64,000 nt of DNA from an uncultured Dehalococcoidia bacterium (lineage in GTDB: Bacteria > Chloroflexota > Dehalococcoidia > Lucifugimonadales > UBA3495): contig CATOSK010000003.1 in the NCBI GenBank assembly GCA_951812535.1, positions 35,001 to 99,000 on the forward strand. Direction: 5' to 3'. Below, piece after piece: positions 21,189 to 29,396 of the stretch (position 1 is the first letter of the stretch; each line of letters opens with the position of its first letter). The notes under the pieces were generated by a model. The model was not told where the DNA came from. It worked only from the letters and a program-made list of their open reading frames with translations, and searched no databases. The position numbers and the translations under genes were made by a program.

Positions 21189-22580
21189 ATGACCACCAAC
21201 GCCGGACCAGATCCGGCCGATAACCCGGACCGGCCTCAGGAACCGTCCACCTCGGAAGCATCCTCCCCTGGGAGTGCCGTCACTGCCGCCGGCGAAGCCC
21301 GGGATGATGCGGCGCCTCCCCGGCGGGGACGGTTCACCCGTTCCAGCAGTTTCTATGCCCTGAAACAATACCCCGACTTCCGCTACCTGTGGGTGGGCAA
21401 TTTCCTCACCGTCGGCGCCCAGTGGATCCAGGTGCTTACCATCGGATGGCTGGTGCTACACCTCACGGACGGCAACGCCTTCCTGACCGGCACCGTCGTA
21501 GGAATCCGCACCTTTCCTGTTTTGCTCATTGGCCCCTGGGCCGGTGTGCTGGCCGACCGGATCGACCGCCGCAAGATGGTCATGGTGACGCAGGGGTGCA
21601 TGGCGGTGGCGGCTTGCGGTTTCGCCATGTTGGTTATTCTCACCGACCTGGATGCCCGGCCGGTTACTGGGCCGCTCCAGTGGTGGCACGCCTTCGTCTA
21701 CATGGGAATCGCCGGTGTCGCTCACTCGATAATCCAGCCCGTGCGGCAGGCCATGGTCGCCAACACCGTCCCCCGCAACGACCTGGCCAGCGCCCTCGCC
21801 CTCACCGGGATTGCCCATCCCTCCATGCGCATCACCGGACCGGCGCTCGGCGGGCTGCTCATTGTCACCCTGGGCTACAAGTGGAATTTCCTGCTGGAAG
21901 CCATCGCTTATCTCGGGATCGTGTTGCTGATGATTCCCGTGCGCCTGCGTTACCGTGAAGAGGTACGCCGCAGGTCGGAGTCAGCGCTGCGCAGCATGGC
22001 AGAAGGGCTGGCTTACGTGGCGAAGGAGCCGCGCATCCTCCAGCTAATTGTGATGTCCCTCATTCCCAATTTTGTCTTCTCGCCCCTGGCCTTCCTGTTG
22101 CCCGTGTTCACCACGGAGGTCCTGCACCGTGGCGCCGGCTCCGGCGGACTGCTGGCCGCGGCCATCGGCGGGGGAGGCATTATCGCCGCCATAATCGTGT
22201 CGAGCATCGGGTATATCGTCCGCAAGGGGATGGCCACGGCCCTGGGAATGGTCGGGGGTTGTGTATTCGTCCTTTTCTTCGCCCAGTCGCACTGGTTCCT
22301 GGCGTCCATGCTTCTCCTGGGCGGACTGGGATTCTGCCAGTACGTTTTCCGCGTCGGCAACAGCACCCTCCTCGCGACCATCACCCCCGACGCGCTCCGG
22401 GGACGGGTGATGAGCATCTATTTCCTGGACAACGGCTTCACGCCTCTCGCCACCCTGCTCATCAGCGTATTCGTCCACTTCTGGACGCCCACCGGCGCAT
22501 TTACCGTCATCGGAGCGGTGGTCGTCGTCCTGGCGGCCCTGCAATTGGTCTTCTTCCGGCAGGTTCGCCAGTTGGAATAG
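21189..22580 (+). CDS. MFS transporter
   Basis: A 463-residue major facilitator protein with a 45-residue cytoplasmic, Pro/Ala-rich N-terminal extension before helix 1 (F-R-Y-L-W-V-G-N-F-L). The loop 2-3 signature is G-V-L-A-D-R-I-D-R-R-K. The pattern (Q-P-V-R-Q-A-M-V-A-N in helix 5, D-A-L-R-G-R-V-M-S-I-Y before helix 11) places it with the MFS_3/EntS-like exporters. A second member of this group is at 51304. The substrate is unknown. Confidence 0.88.
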   Translation: MTTNAGPDPADNPDRPQEPSTSEASSPGSAVTAAGEARDDAAPPRRGRFTRSSSFYALKQYPDFRYLWVGNFLTVGAQWIQVLTIGWLVLHLTDGNAFLTGTVVGIRTFPVLLIGPWAGVLADRIDRRKMVMVTQGCMAVAACGFAMLVILTDLDARPVTGPLQWWHAFVYMGIAGVAHSIIQPVRQAMVANTVPRNDLASALALTGIAHPSMRITGPALGGLLIVTLGYKWNFLLEAIAYLGIVLLMIPVRLRYREEVRRRSESALRSMAEGLAYVAKEPRILQLIVMSLIPNFVFSPLAFLLPVFTTEVLHRGAGSGGLLAAAIGGGGIIAAIIVSSIGYIVRKGMATALGMVGGCVFVLFFAQSHWFLASMLLLGGLGFCQYVFRVGNSTLLATITPDALRGRVMSIYFLDNGFTPLATLLISVFVHFWTPTGAFTVIGAVVVVLAALQLVFFRQVRQLE

Positions 22581-22718
22581 TCTCCGGGCCGGATTCAGGA
22601 AACGTGTCCCTGGCTGCCGAGACCGGCCGTAACAACCTGGTAACCTGGGAGAAACCCGCAGTTAATACCCCGGCCATATAATCACGGTGAAACGATATCC
22701 TGCGCCCAGTTGTGAAAT

Positions 22719-24098
22719 ATGATTCCGACAGGACTCTCCCCGGGAACTGCTACCAGCGAATACCTCAGCGCCTCCGGTGCTGTGCTGCCGGCGTACCGGC
22801 CGATGATTGACATCCTGGAGGGAATGGGCCCCGCCGTTCTCCGGGAACGATGGCGGCGAGCGAAGCGCGAGGTGGCCCTGGACGGTTTCTCGTTCCTGCT
22901 CGAACCCAGGACATTCCGCCCTGTCCCCACCGACTGGATCCCCCGGGTGATACCCCAGGCGGAATGGGAGCCGATAGGACGGGGCGTGGAGCAGCGTCTC
23001 AAAGCCATCAACCGCTTCCTGGCCGACCTCTACGCGGGCACCCAGACCATCGTTCCCAACGACGTGATCTTCACCTGCCAGTACTACTATCCGGAGTACC
23101 AGGACTTCCTCCCAGCCCGGGATATCTTCGTCCATATCTACGGCATCGACCTGGTCCACGTTGGAGCAGGGCAGTACGCCGTCCTCGAGGACAACCTGCG
23201 GATACCCTCGGGGATTGCCTACCAGCTCAAGTGCGTGGAAATCGCCCAGCGCATCATGCCGGAGCTGGCCGAGGCCTATGACATCATCCGCTACGACATA
23301 CGGGACACCTATCTCGACCTCTTCGCGTCCCTGTGCGACAACGAGTCCCCCACCTGCGTTATCCTGACCGACAGCAAGTTCGGGGCCGCCTTCTTCGAGC
23401 ACCGCTACCTGGCCGACCTGCTGGGCATCCCCCTGGTTGAAGGTTCGGACCTCTACATCGGCTCCGATGGCAGGGTATACGCCAGGAATGTTGACGGTGA
23501 CGTGGTAATTGACCTCATCTACCGCCGGGTCGAGGACCTGGAAATATTCCTCCCCGGCCTTACCGAAGCCTACCTGCAGGGCAGGGTCGTCCTGGTCAAC
23601 GGGATGGGCACCAGCGCCGCCGATGACAAGCTCGTCTTCCTGTGGGTGCCGGAGATGATCCGGCATTACCTCGGCGAAGAACCGATCCTGCAGCAGGCAC
23701 CCAGCTACGACCTGAACCATCCCGAGAGCCTGCGCTACGTCCTGGAAAACCTGGACCGGCTGGTCCTGAAAATCCGGCAGGGGTACGGGGGCCTGGGGGT
23801 GTACATCATGCCCGACCTCGACATGAGCTACCGGAGCCGCATGGCCCGCAATATCATCGAGCAGCCCCGGGCCTACATCGCCCAGGAGACCCTTGACTTT
23901 TCCAGGCACTTGATATTCGATGAAACCACCGGCTCCTTCGAGGAACGGTATGTGGATTTGAGGGTGTTTGCCGTCCAGAACGGCCGGGGGGAGGCCCATG
24001 CCTTTCCCGGCGGCCTTACCCGGGTGGCCAATGCCAACAGCCGCATCACCAACAACTCTTCCGGTGGACTATGCAAACCGACCTGGGTGATCCGCTGA
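22719..24098 (+). CDS. Circularly permuted type-2 ATP-grasp protein
   Basis: A 459-residue protein of the circularly permuted ATP-grasp group, predicted to ligate amino-group-containing molecules. It shows F-L-L-E-P-R-T-F-R-P-V-P, R-L-K-A-I-N-R-F-L-A-D-L-Y, the 'R-D-I-F-V-H-I-Y-G-I-D-L' strand, V-L-E-D-N-L-R-I-P-S-G, L-V-L-K-I-R-Q-G-Y-G-G-L-G and R-Y-V-D-L-R-V-F. Its last 28 bp overlap the transglutaminase gene, and an alpha-E gene follows. This trio is a known conserved neighbourhood proposed to make and cleave a peptide-like product; no product has been shown. Confidence 0.9.
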   Translation: MIPTGLSPGTATSEYLSASGAVLPAYRPMIDILEGMGPAVLRERWRRAKREVALDGFSFLLEPRTFRPVPTDWIPRVIPQAEWEPIGRGVEQRLKAINRFLADLYAGTQTIVPNDVIFTCQYYYPEYQDFLPARDIFVHIYGIDLVHVGAGQYAVLEDNLRIPSGIAYQLKCVEIAQRIMPELAEAYDIIRYDIRDTYLDLFASLCDNESPTCVILTDSKFGAAFFEHRYLADLLGIPLVEGSDLYIGSDGRVYARNVDGDVVIDLIYRRVEDLEIFLPGLTEAYLQGRVVLVNGMGTSAADDKLVFLWVPEMIRHYLGEEPILQQAPSYDLNHPESLRYVLENLDRLVLKIRQGYGGLGVYIMPDLDMSYRSRMARNIIEQPRAYIAQETLDFSRHLIFDETTGSFEERYVDLRVFAVQNGRGEAHAFPGGLTRVANANSRITNNSSGGLCKPTWVIR

Positions 24099-24985
24099 AC
24101 GGTTCCCGAATTGTGGCCAGCTACACCTATGCGGCCCGCTACCGCTACTCGGACACCGTGGTGCAGAACGATAACTTCCTCCGGCTGTCCGCGTACGAGG
24201 ACGAGCGGCAGACGCCCGTCAGCTTCTCGGTAATGACGGCTCCCCAGACCCGCCCGGCCGGGTTCACCGACGGCTTCGGCAACGTCACCCACCGGGTGCG
24301 GCTGACTGCCCCCCACCAGGAATTCACCATCCTCGCCATCGGGACCGTGCAGCTCACCCAACCCCAACCGGTAAGCGTTGACGTTGCGATGCAGTCGTTG
24401 GGATACGACCTGCTCGCCCAGCAATTCGTGGCGCCGTCTCCCCTGGTGGCCCCGGACCTGCTCACCGACGAGGCCCGCTTCATTGCCGGCGGCGCCGCCA
24501 GCCTCATGGAGTCGGTGGACCGGGTGGCGACCTGGGTCCACGAAAACATCCGGTACGAACCGGGTACAACCCATGTCGGCACCACCGCCGACCAGGTAAT
24601 GGCTTCCGGAACCGGTGTCTGCCAGGACATGGCCCACCTGTGCCTTGGGCTGCTCCGCGCACTGGGAATTCCGGCACGCTACGTTAGCGGCCTCCTGGCC
24701 ACCCAGGCAGGCGATACCCACGCCTGGGTCGAGTTCCTCCACCCCCAGCTGGGATGGGTGCCCTGCGACCCCACCCGGGGCAAGACCGTGGTCACCGACG
24801 CCGACCTGCTCAAGTTCGCCGTCGGCCGGGACTACTCCCAAGCTTCCCCGGTGGAGGGTTCCTTCACCTGCAAAGGGTACGGCTGGCTGGAGGCGGTAAT
24901 GGCACAGGTGATGTTCAACCAGGAGGATGTGTCCTTTGAAGACGCCCAGGGATTGATCTCCACCCGGACGATTCCTCCAGCATGA
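24071..24985 (+). CDS. Transglutaminase-like cysteine protease family protein
   Basis: A 304-residue protein with the N-terminal beta domain of bacterial transglutaminase-like proteins (Y-A-A-R-Y-R-Y...; D-G-F-G-N-V-T-H-R-V). The catalytic core follows: Cys in S-G-T-G-V-C-Q-D-M-A-H-L, His in GDTHAWVEFLHPQLGWVPCD, and Asp in C-D-P-T-R-G. The full Cys-His-Asp triad suggests an active peptidase or amidase. It overlaps the ATP-grasp gene by 28 bp, so translation is probably coupled. Confidence 0.9.
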   Translation: MQTDLGDPLNGSRIVASYTYAARYRYSDTVVQNDNFLRLSAYEDERQTPVSFSVMTAPQTRPAGFTDGFGNVTHRVRLTAPHQEFTILAIGTVQLTQPQPVSVDVAMQSLGYDLLAQQFVAPSPLVAPDLLTDEARFIAGGAASLMESVDRVATWVHENIRYEPGTTHVGTTADQVMASGTGVCQDMAHLCLGLLRALGIPARYVSGLLATQAGDTHAWVEFLHPQLGWVPCDPTRGKTVVTDADLLKFAVGRDYSQASPVEGSFTCKGYGWLEAVMAQVMFNQEDVSFEDAQGLISTRTIPPA

Positions 24986-25041
24986 TTGACCCAGCAGCAG
25001 ACGCGTACCAGTCCGTAACCCGAAAAGAGGGAGAGCTCTAA

Positions 25042-25566
25042 ATGACCGAACCAAGGTCGCTTGCAATGGCCCAGGACCGGTGGATCACCGATTCCCGGAT
25101 CTACAATCTCATCTGGCTGGGCCGGTGGCTGGAGCGGGCCGAGAACATCGCCCGCACCACCAGCGCCGCCACTCAGCGCATACCCGCAGGAGCGGGGGAC
25201 GCCGACGGTCTGCAAGCGGCAATGCGGGACGTGGCCGCCACCCTGGGCGTACCCCCAGAGGACTGTTCCGACCTCACCCTGGAAATCCTGTACAGCAACC
25301 CGGTATCGTCCATGCTGCAAAGCCTCTACAAGGCGCGCATGAATGCGACCCAGGTCGCTCCGGTGGAATTGGTCAGGGCCATCTCCGAAGTGGTCCTGAT
25401 GCTGGAGGAGCAAGAGTCCTCCGGGCCGGCATCGGCTGACGATGTGTCAAGGACCGCCCGGGGAGTCATGGAAGGTCTGGCCGCCGTCGGCGAGGAAATC
25501 GAAAACAGGTGGTTCAGCCGGGAGTCCCTGACCGAAGAAGAGGCCTACCACCGCTTCGTCCAGTAG
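25042..25566 (+). CDS. Short alpha-E (DUF403) domain protein
   Basis: A helical protein with the alpha-E signature D-S-R-I-Y-N-L-I-W-L-G-R-W-L-E-R-A-E-N-I-A-R and, near the end, R-W-F-S-R-E-S-L-T-E-E-E-A. It has 174 residues, while most alpha-E proteins are about 300, so roughly half is missing or this is a compact variant. The frame ends cleanly at TAG and I found no continuation in other frames. AGGGAGAG precedes the ATG. It is third in the ATP-grasp/transglutaminase operon. Confidence 0.8.
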   Translation: MTEPRSLAMAQDRWITDSRIYNLIWLGRWLERAENIARTTSAATQRIPAGAGDADGLQAAMRDVAATLGVPPEDCSDLTLEILYSNPVSSMLQSLYKARMNATQVAPVELVRAISEVVLMLEEQESSGPASADDVSRTARGVMEGLAAVGEEIENRWFSRESLTEEEAYHRFVQ

Positions 25567-25970
25567 TCCCCGGTATCGTTAACCCGCCCAGGGCAATCGC
25601 ACTTGGGTTCTCGAAGACACATTGACGTTCTCGATCCAGCCGCCCCCTTGATAAAGTGCGGGATGGATAGTCAATAAGTTATCCAAGGCAATAGTTGCCA
25701 ATAGGGTATATGGGTGTCGGGTTGCGGCATCTGCATGGTGGTATCCTTCAAATGCGAAAGCCCTGTTAACCCGCCGAAACAACAGGGCACCGGGTCCGGG
25801 ATACCGGCCGGATGGGATTCAGCACTGGCGCAGTCCCAAGGGGAACAGTCCGGTCCAGGGGACTGTCGGAAGTAATAAAAACGCTAAACCCCAGCAGTCG
25901 GGGGTGTTAACCGCCAACTGAAGGCAGGGCGAAGAGCCAAGGGGGAAGCGGACGAAGGGAGCCGTTCCGC
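25567..25970. other. Convergent intergenic region with stem-loops, no clear gene
   Basis: 404 bp between the 3' ends of the alpha-E gene and the nitrile hydratase operon. Visible structures are GCCCTGTT-N13-AACAGGGC at 25760-25788 and an ACAGTCC/GGACTGT stem near 25845-25866. GTTAACCCGCC occurs twice (about 25577 and 25765). A 67-codon minus frame (25579-25782) has no recognised motif and I do not call it. The stem-loops may end both transcripts, although neither has a T-run. Confidence 0.45.
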
Positions 25971-26618
25971 CTAAGCCCGGGCAATCTCCGGCGAGCGGGG
26001 GTTGGTGACGCCGATCATGCTGTCCCGGGATACCAGCTTCGCCAACTCCTCCTCGCTCATGCCATCGGTACCGGGCGGACGCTGGGGCAACACCAGGTAG
26101 CGCAGGTCGGCGGTGCTGTCCAGGACGCGCACTTCCACATCCTCCGCAATATCCAGCCCGAACTCCCGCATTACGCCCCTCGGGTCAACCACCGCCCGCG
26201 ACCGGTAGGCCAGGCTCTTGTACCAGTCCGGCGGAGTGCCCAGCAGGGCGCGGGGATAGCAGGAACAAAGGGTGCAGACCACCAGGTTGTGGACGCCGGG
26301 AGTGTTTTCCACCACCGCAAGCTGCGGAGTCGTCTCCGGCAGCGCATACCCCAGTTCGCTCAAAGCAGCCCTGGGATCAGCCAGCAGCCTGGCCTTGAAT
26401 ACCGGGTCCATCCACGCCCGGGCCACCACCCGCGCCCCGTCGGCAGGGGAGCGGGACTCGTTGATCTCCACCGCCCGTTGTATCTCCCCGGCGGTGCAGA
26501 TCCCCTTTTCCACCAGCAGCGCCTCGATGGCCCGGGCCCGGCGGGCAATCGGCCCCAGCTCCGCATCCTCCGCCATTCCCGGGTGTTCGTGGCCGTGGCC
26601 TTCTTGCTCTGCGCTCAC
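25971..26618 (-). CDS. Nitrile hydratase alpha subunit / thiocyanate hydrolase gamma subunit (cobalt type)
   Basis: Carries the metal site C115-T-L-C118-S-C120 inside V-V-C-T-L-C-S-C-Y-P. The Thr after the first Cys is typical of the cobalt form; iron enzymes usually have Ser. P-P-D-W-Y-K-S follows, as in the family. It has 215 residues with a His-rich N terminus (EGHGHEH). It starts at GTG 26618, with AGGAGG six bases upstream. Its partners upstream encode the two halves of a beta subunit separately, as in thiocyanate hydrolase and three-subunit nitrile hydratases. No activator gene adjoins. Confidence 0.9.
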   Translation of the reverse strand: MSAEQEGHGHEHPGMAEDAELGPIARRARAIEALLVEKGICTAGEIQRAVEINESRSPADGARVVARAWMDPVFKARLLADPRAALSELGYALPETTPQLAVVENTPGVHNLVVCTLCSCYPRALLGTPPDWYKSLAYRSRAVVDPRGVMREFGLDIAEDVEVRVLDSTADLRYLVLPQRPPGTDGMSEEELAKLVSRDSMIGVTNPRSPEIARA

Positions 26619-26639
26619 GGGTTCCCTCCTGTTCCTGGA

Positions 26640-26933
26640 CTAGGCCGGTTCCAGCCAGTGCTGGTAAACGTCCACCAGCAGCTTGTCCGAAGCCGGTCCG
26701 GAGTAGCCGTCCCAAAGGTCGGCCTGGTAAAACTCGATCCGGTAAAGGGGCTGTTGCGGCATCCCGTCGCCGCCGTGGGCCAGCGATTCCGGGTTGCGGA
26801 AGGTGCCGCAGACGCCCTCCACCCGTCCCGCCTTTCCCTGGATGTACGCGGGAGTCCGGAAGTGCCCCGGAGGGGACCCCACCCGCACCCGTACTCGATC
26901 GCCAACCCGGTATTGCAGGGACACAGCTATCAC
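26640..26933 (-). CDS. C-terminal half of a split nitrile hydratase beta subunit (thiocyanate hydrolase alpha-like)
   Basis: A 97-residue SH3-like barrel: Y-R-V-G-D-R-V-R-V-R, P-P-G-H-F-R-T-P-A-Y-I-Q-G-K-A-G, then L-Y-R-I-E-F and D-V-Y-Q-H-W-L-E-P-A at the end. These align with the last third of ordinary nitrile hydratase beta subunits. GTG 26933 overlaps the stop of the N-terminal-half gene by four bases (GTGA), and the alpha gene starts 21 bp after its stop. Confidence 0.88.
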   Translation of the reverse strand: MIAVSLQYRVGDRVRVRVGSPPGHFRTPAYIQGKAGRVEGVCGTFRNPESLAHGGDGMPQQPLYRIEFYQADLWDGYSGPASDKLLVDVYQHWLEPA

Positions 26934-27229
26934 CCTTCCCCGGGCTGGCCGGACACCCGCGCGTCAATCTCGCCGGCGGTGAGGATTCCCTTCTCCACCA
27001 GCAGGATCTCCAGCGCCGCGGTCCACCGCTCGTAGTAGCTCATGGACTCGTAGGCGGAAGGTTCCAGGCTCTCGATGGCCCGGCGCATCTCGTCGGTGGT
27101 GCGGATGCCCTTCCGTCCCAACACCTGGTGCAGAGCGTCCATGCGCCGCTCCCAGTCCATCAGCTCGTGCTCGCTGCGGTCGATGGGTTCTTCGGTGGGC
27201 CATCCCCCGCGATCGTGTACTCTCGGCAT
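26930..27229 (-). CDS. N-terminal half of a split nitrile hydratase beta subunit (thiocyanate hydrolase beta-like)
   Basis: A 99-residue protein starting MPRVHDRGGW, the conserved H-D-x-G-G start of beta subunits. It ends with YYERWTAALEILLVEKGILT, the helix that precedes the barrel in fused beta subunits. ATG 27229 has AGGA about nine bases upstream; an in-frame TTG at 27253 is less likely. It is the first of the three subunit genes, giving the order beta-N, beta-C, alpha, which I recall as the scnB-scnA-scnC order of thiocyanate hydrolase. Confidence 0.88.
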   Translation of the reverse strand: MPRVHDRGGWPTEEPIDRSEHELMDWERRMDALHQVLGRKGIRTTDEMRRAIESLEPSAYESMSYYERWTAALEILLVEKGILTAGEIDARVSGQPGEG

Positions 27230-27265
27230 AAGATTACGTCCTGAGTCCGCCAAATCTTCCCGGCC

Positions 27266-28270
27266 TCAGCCGCCGGCGCCCTGGGCCGGTTTCGACGGGA
27301 ACCGGGCCGCCAGAATGTCGACAATCAACCGCGCCCCCAACTGGGCGGTGATCTCCGACGAATCGTAGGGTGGAGCAACTTCGACGAGATCAAATCCGAT
27401 GAGATTGTTCCGGCTGACCAGGGCTGCCAGGCACTCCCGCGCTTCCTGGTAGAACAGTCCCCCGATTTCCGGCGTGCCCGTCCCCGGGGCCTGGCTGGGG
27501 TCCATGACATCAATGTCGAAGGTCAGATACAGGTTCTCCCCCTGCGGGACCAGCTCCGCGACTCCCGCGGGCCCCAGCTCGCGGAAACGGTTGGTGGTTA
27601 TGATGAGGCTGCCGTGCTCCAGGGCCTCCTCGTAGGGCTGCCGCCGCGCCGTCCTGATACCCACCGAGGTTATGTGGTGGACGAAGGGCAGTTCCCGGCA
27701 GCGCCGGATGGGGCTGCCGTGGGTCTGCAGCGCGCCCTGGTAGTCGTGAGAATAGTCCAGATGGGCGTCGAAATGAACAATGTTCAGCGGCGCGAACCGG
27801 CCCAATCCCCGCACCACCGGAAAGGTGATGGCATGATCGCCGCCCACCACCACCGGGAAGGCACCCCGCTCCACCACCCGGGACACCGCACGGGTCAGCT
27901 TGTCGAAGTTGTGCAGCACGTCCGAAGGGATGGTGGTGACGTTGCCGCAGTCGGCCATGGTGATTCCCCGCAGCAACTCATCCCCGGCATCGATGTCGAA
28001 GAACCCCTCCGCCTCCGCCTGCCTTCCCGACGGGTCGGTGTAGGGATAGGCCCGGGGCGCATCCCGAACGGCGTCGGGTCCGAACCGGGCTCCCGGCCGG
28101 CCAAACGTCCCCTGGTCGAAGGGCATCCCGATGAAGGCGACATCGGCGTTTAGCTCATCGAGGTTGTTGCACAGTGGCGCCTTGAAGAAGCTGCGCGGCT
28201 GCGCCCGCAGGTCCGGCCACGGGTCGCCGGTGGGTTCGGCGTACTGCTGGCTGAAGTCGGGTTGGGACAT
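27266..28270 (-). CDS. Agmatinase/ureohydrolase family enzyme
   Basis: Binuclear metal hydrolase of the arginase-agmatinase fold, acting on guanidino compounds to release urea. Metal motifs are V-V-V-G-G-D-H-A-I-T, D-A-H-L-D-Y-S-H-D and F-D-I-D-V-M-D-P-S, giving the full His/Asp set. It has 334 residues. The substrate (agmatine, guanidinobutyrate, guanidine or other) cannot be set from the motifs. It lies 36 bp upstream of the nitrile hydratase genes and 22 bp after the luciferase-like gene, so it is probably in their operon. Confidence 0.9.
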   Translation of the reverse strand: MSQPDFSQQYAEPTGDPWPDLRAQPRSFFKAPLCNNLDELNADVAFIGMPFDQGTFGRPGARFGPDAVRDAPRAYPYTDPSGRQAEAEGFFDIDAGDELLRGITMADCGNVTTIPSDVLHNFDKLTRAVSRVVERGAFPVVVGGDHAITFPVVRGLGRFAPLNIVHFDAHLDYSHDYQGALQTHGSPIRRCRELPFVHHITSVGIRTARRQPYEEALEHGSLIITTNRFRELGPAGVAELVPQGENLYLTFDIDVMDPSQAPGTGTPEIGGLFYQEARECLAALVSRNNLIGFDLVEVAPPYDSSEITAQLGARLIVDILAARFPSKPAQGAGG

Positions 28271-28292
28271 GGTAGGACTGCCTTAACTTCGC

Positions 28293-29351
28293 CTAATCCG
28301 CGAAGGCGGGCATGACCTCCTTGGCGAACAGTTCCAGCGAGTCCAGAACCTTCTGGTGGGCGATGCCCCCGTAGTTGACGAACAGGATGACCTTCTCAAC
28401 CCCCGCCTCCTGCAGCGTCTCCACCTTCTGGCACACCTCGTCCGGCGACCCGAAGAGGATGACATCTTCGGTCATCTGGCGGAAGTCCAGGGACGACTCG
28501 GCGGAGAACCTGCGCCGGTACTCGGCGAAGTTGTCGGGAAGCAGTTCTCCCCTCCGCTCCGGCGGAGCGCCCACCTCGTTGCCCGTTTCCTTGAACCACA
28601 TGAAGGGGACGCGGGCGTCGTCGAAGACACGCTCGGAGTCGGCCACCGTGTACATTGCCCTTGCCACCGTTACCCGGTGCGGGGCTCCTTCGGAATCGTC
28701 TCCCGCCTCGCCCACGGCGGAGCGAAAGTAGTCCAGCTGGGACGCCACCCGGGAAAAGCTCTCCCCCTGTCCGACCAGAAGGTTCCAGCCGTGGGCTGCG
28801 ATGCGGTCCATGCTGGGCTGGCTGGACGCGGCCACCCACAGGGGCGGATGAGGCTGCTGGACCGGTTTGGGATGGACTGTCATGTCGTTGTAGGTCCAGA
28901 ATTCCCCCTCGTGCTCGAAGGGTTCCCGGGCGGTCCACCCCTGGACCAGGACATCCAGCGCTTCGTGGAAGCGTCGGTCAGCCTCGTCCATGGCGATGTT
29001 CAGCTTGTGGTACTCGCCCCACTGGTACCCCCGGCCCACTCCCAAATCCAACCGTCCGCCGCTGAGCAGGTCCACCGTGGCAGCTTCCTCGGCAACCTGT
29101 ATCGGGTTATGGAAAGGCAGCACCGTTACCGCCGTCCCCAGCCGGATCACACTGGTCTGGGCCGCCAGGTAGGACAGGACTGAGAAGGGAGCGGAGACGA
29201 TTCCGTGGCGGGAGAAGTGGTGCTCGGTGAACCACACCGAGTCATAACCCATCTGCTCCGCCCAAAGCACCTGGTCCAGCGCTTCCCGGTAGTACTCGAC
29301 CTCCCGGTTGGGGTCGGGAAGCTGGACGGAATGGAACAGGCCGAATCTCAT
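28293..29351 (-). CDS. LLM class (luciferase-like) flavin-dependent oxidoreductase
   Basis: TIM-barrel FMN or F420 enzyme. It starts MRFGLFHSVQLPDPN. It has W-F-T-E-H-H-F-S-R-H-G near residue 44, V-L-P-F-H-N-P-I-Q-V-A-E-E, L-S-G-G-R-L-D-L-G-V-G-R-G-Y and P-H-P-P-L-W-V-A-A, all common to bacterial-luciferase-type monooxygenases. It has 352 residues. The E-H-H motif with the long variable C-terminal segment suggests an FMN monooxygenase rather than an F420 dehydrogenase. Substrate unknown. It is second in the presumed nitrile hydratase operon. Confidence 0.9.
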   Translation of the reverse strand: MRFGLFHSVQLPDPNREVEYYREALDQVLWAEQMGYDSVWFTEHHFSRHGIVSAPFSVLSYLAAQTSVIRLGTAVTVLPFHNPIQVAEEAATVDLLSGGRLDLGVGRGYQWGEYHKLNIAMDEADRRFHEALDVLVQGWTAREPFEHEGEFWTYNDMTVHPKPVQQPHPPLWVAASSQPSMDRIAAHGWNLLVGQGESFSRVASQLDYFRSAVGEAGDDSEGAPHRVTVARAMYTVADSERVFDDARVPFMWFKETGNEVGAPPERRGELLPDNFAEYRRRFSAESSLDFRQMTEDVILFGSPDEVCQKVETLQEAGVEKVILFVNYGGIAHQKVLDSLELFAKEVMPAFAD

Positions 29352-29396
29352 TGGTTAACCTCGTCGCGGGGAAAAGCGGTGGCCGGTCAAACGGGG

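Noticed and set aside
25579-25782. 67-codon minus frame between the alpha-E and nitrile hydratase genes
   Set aside because: No start signal and no recognisable family; kept only as intergenic sequence. I also considered a structured RNA here but could match no known class.
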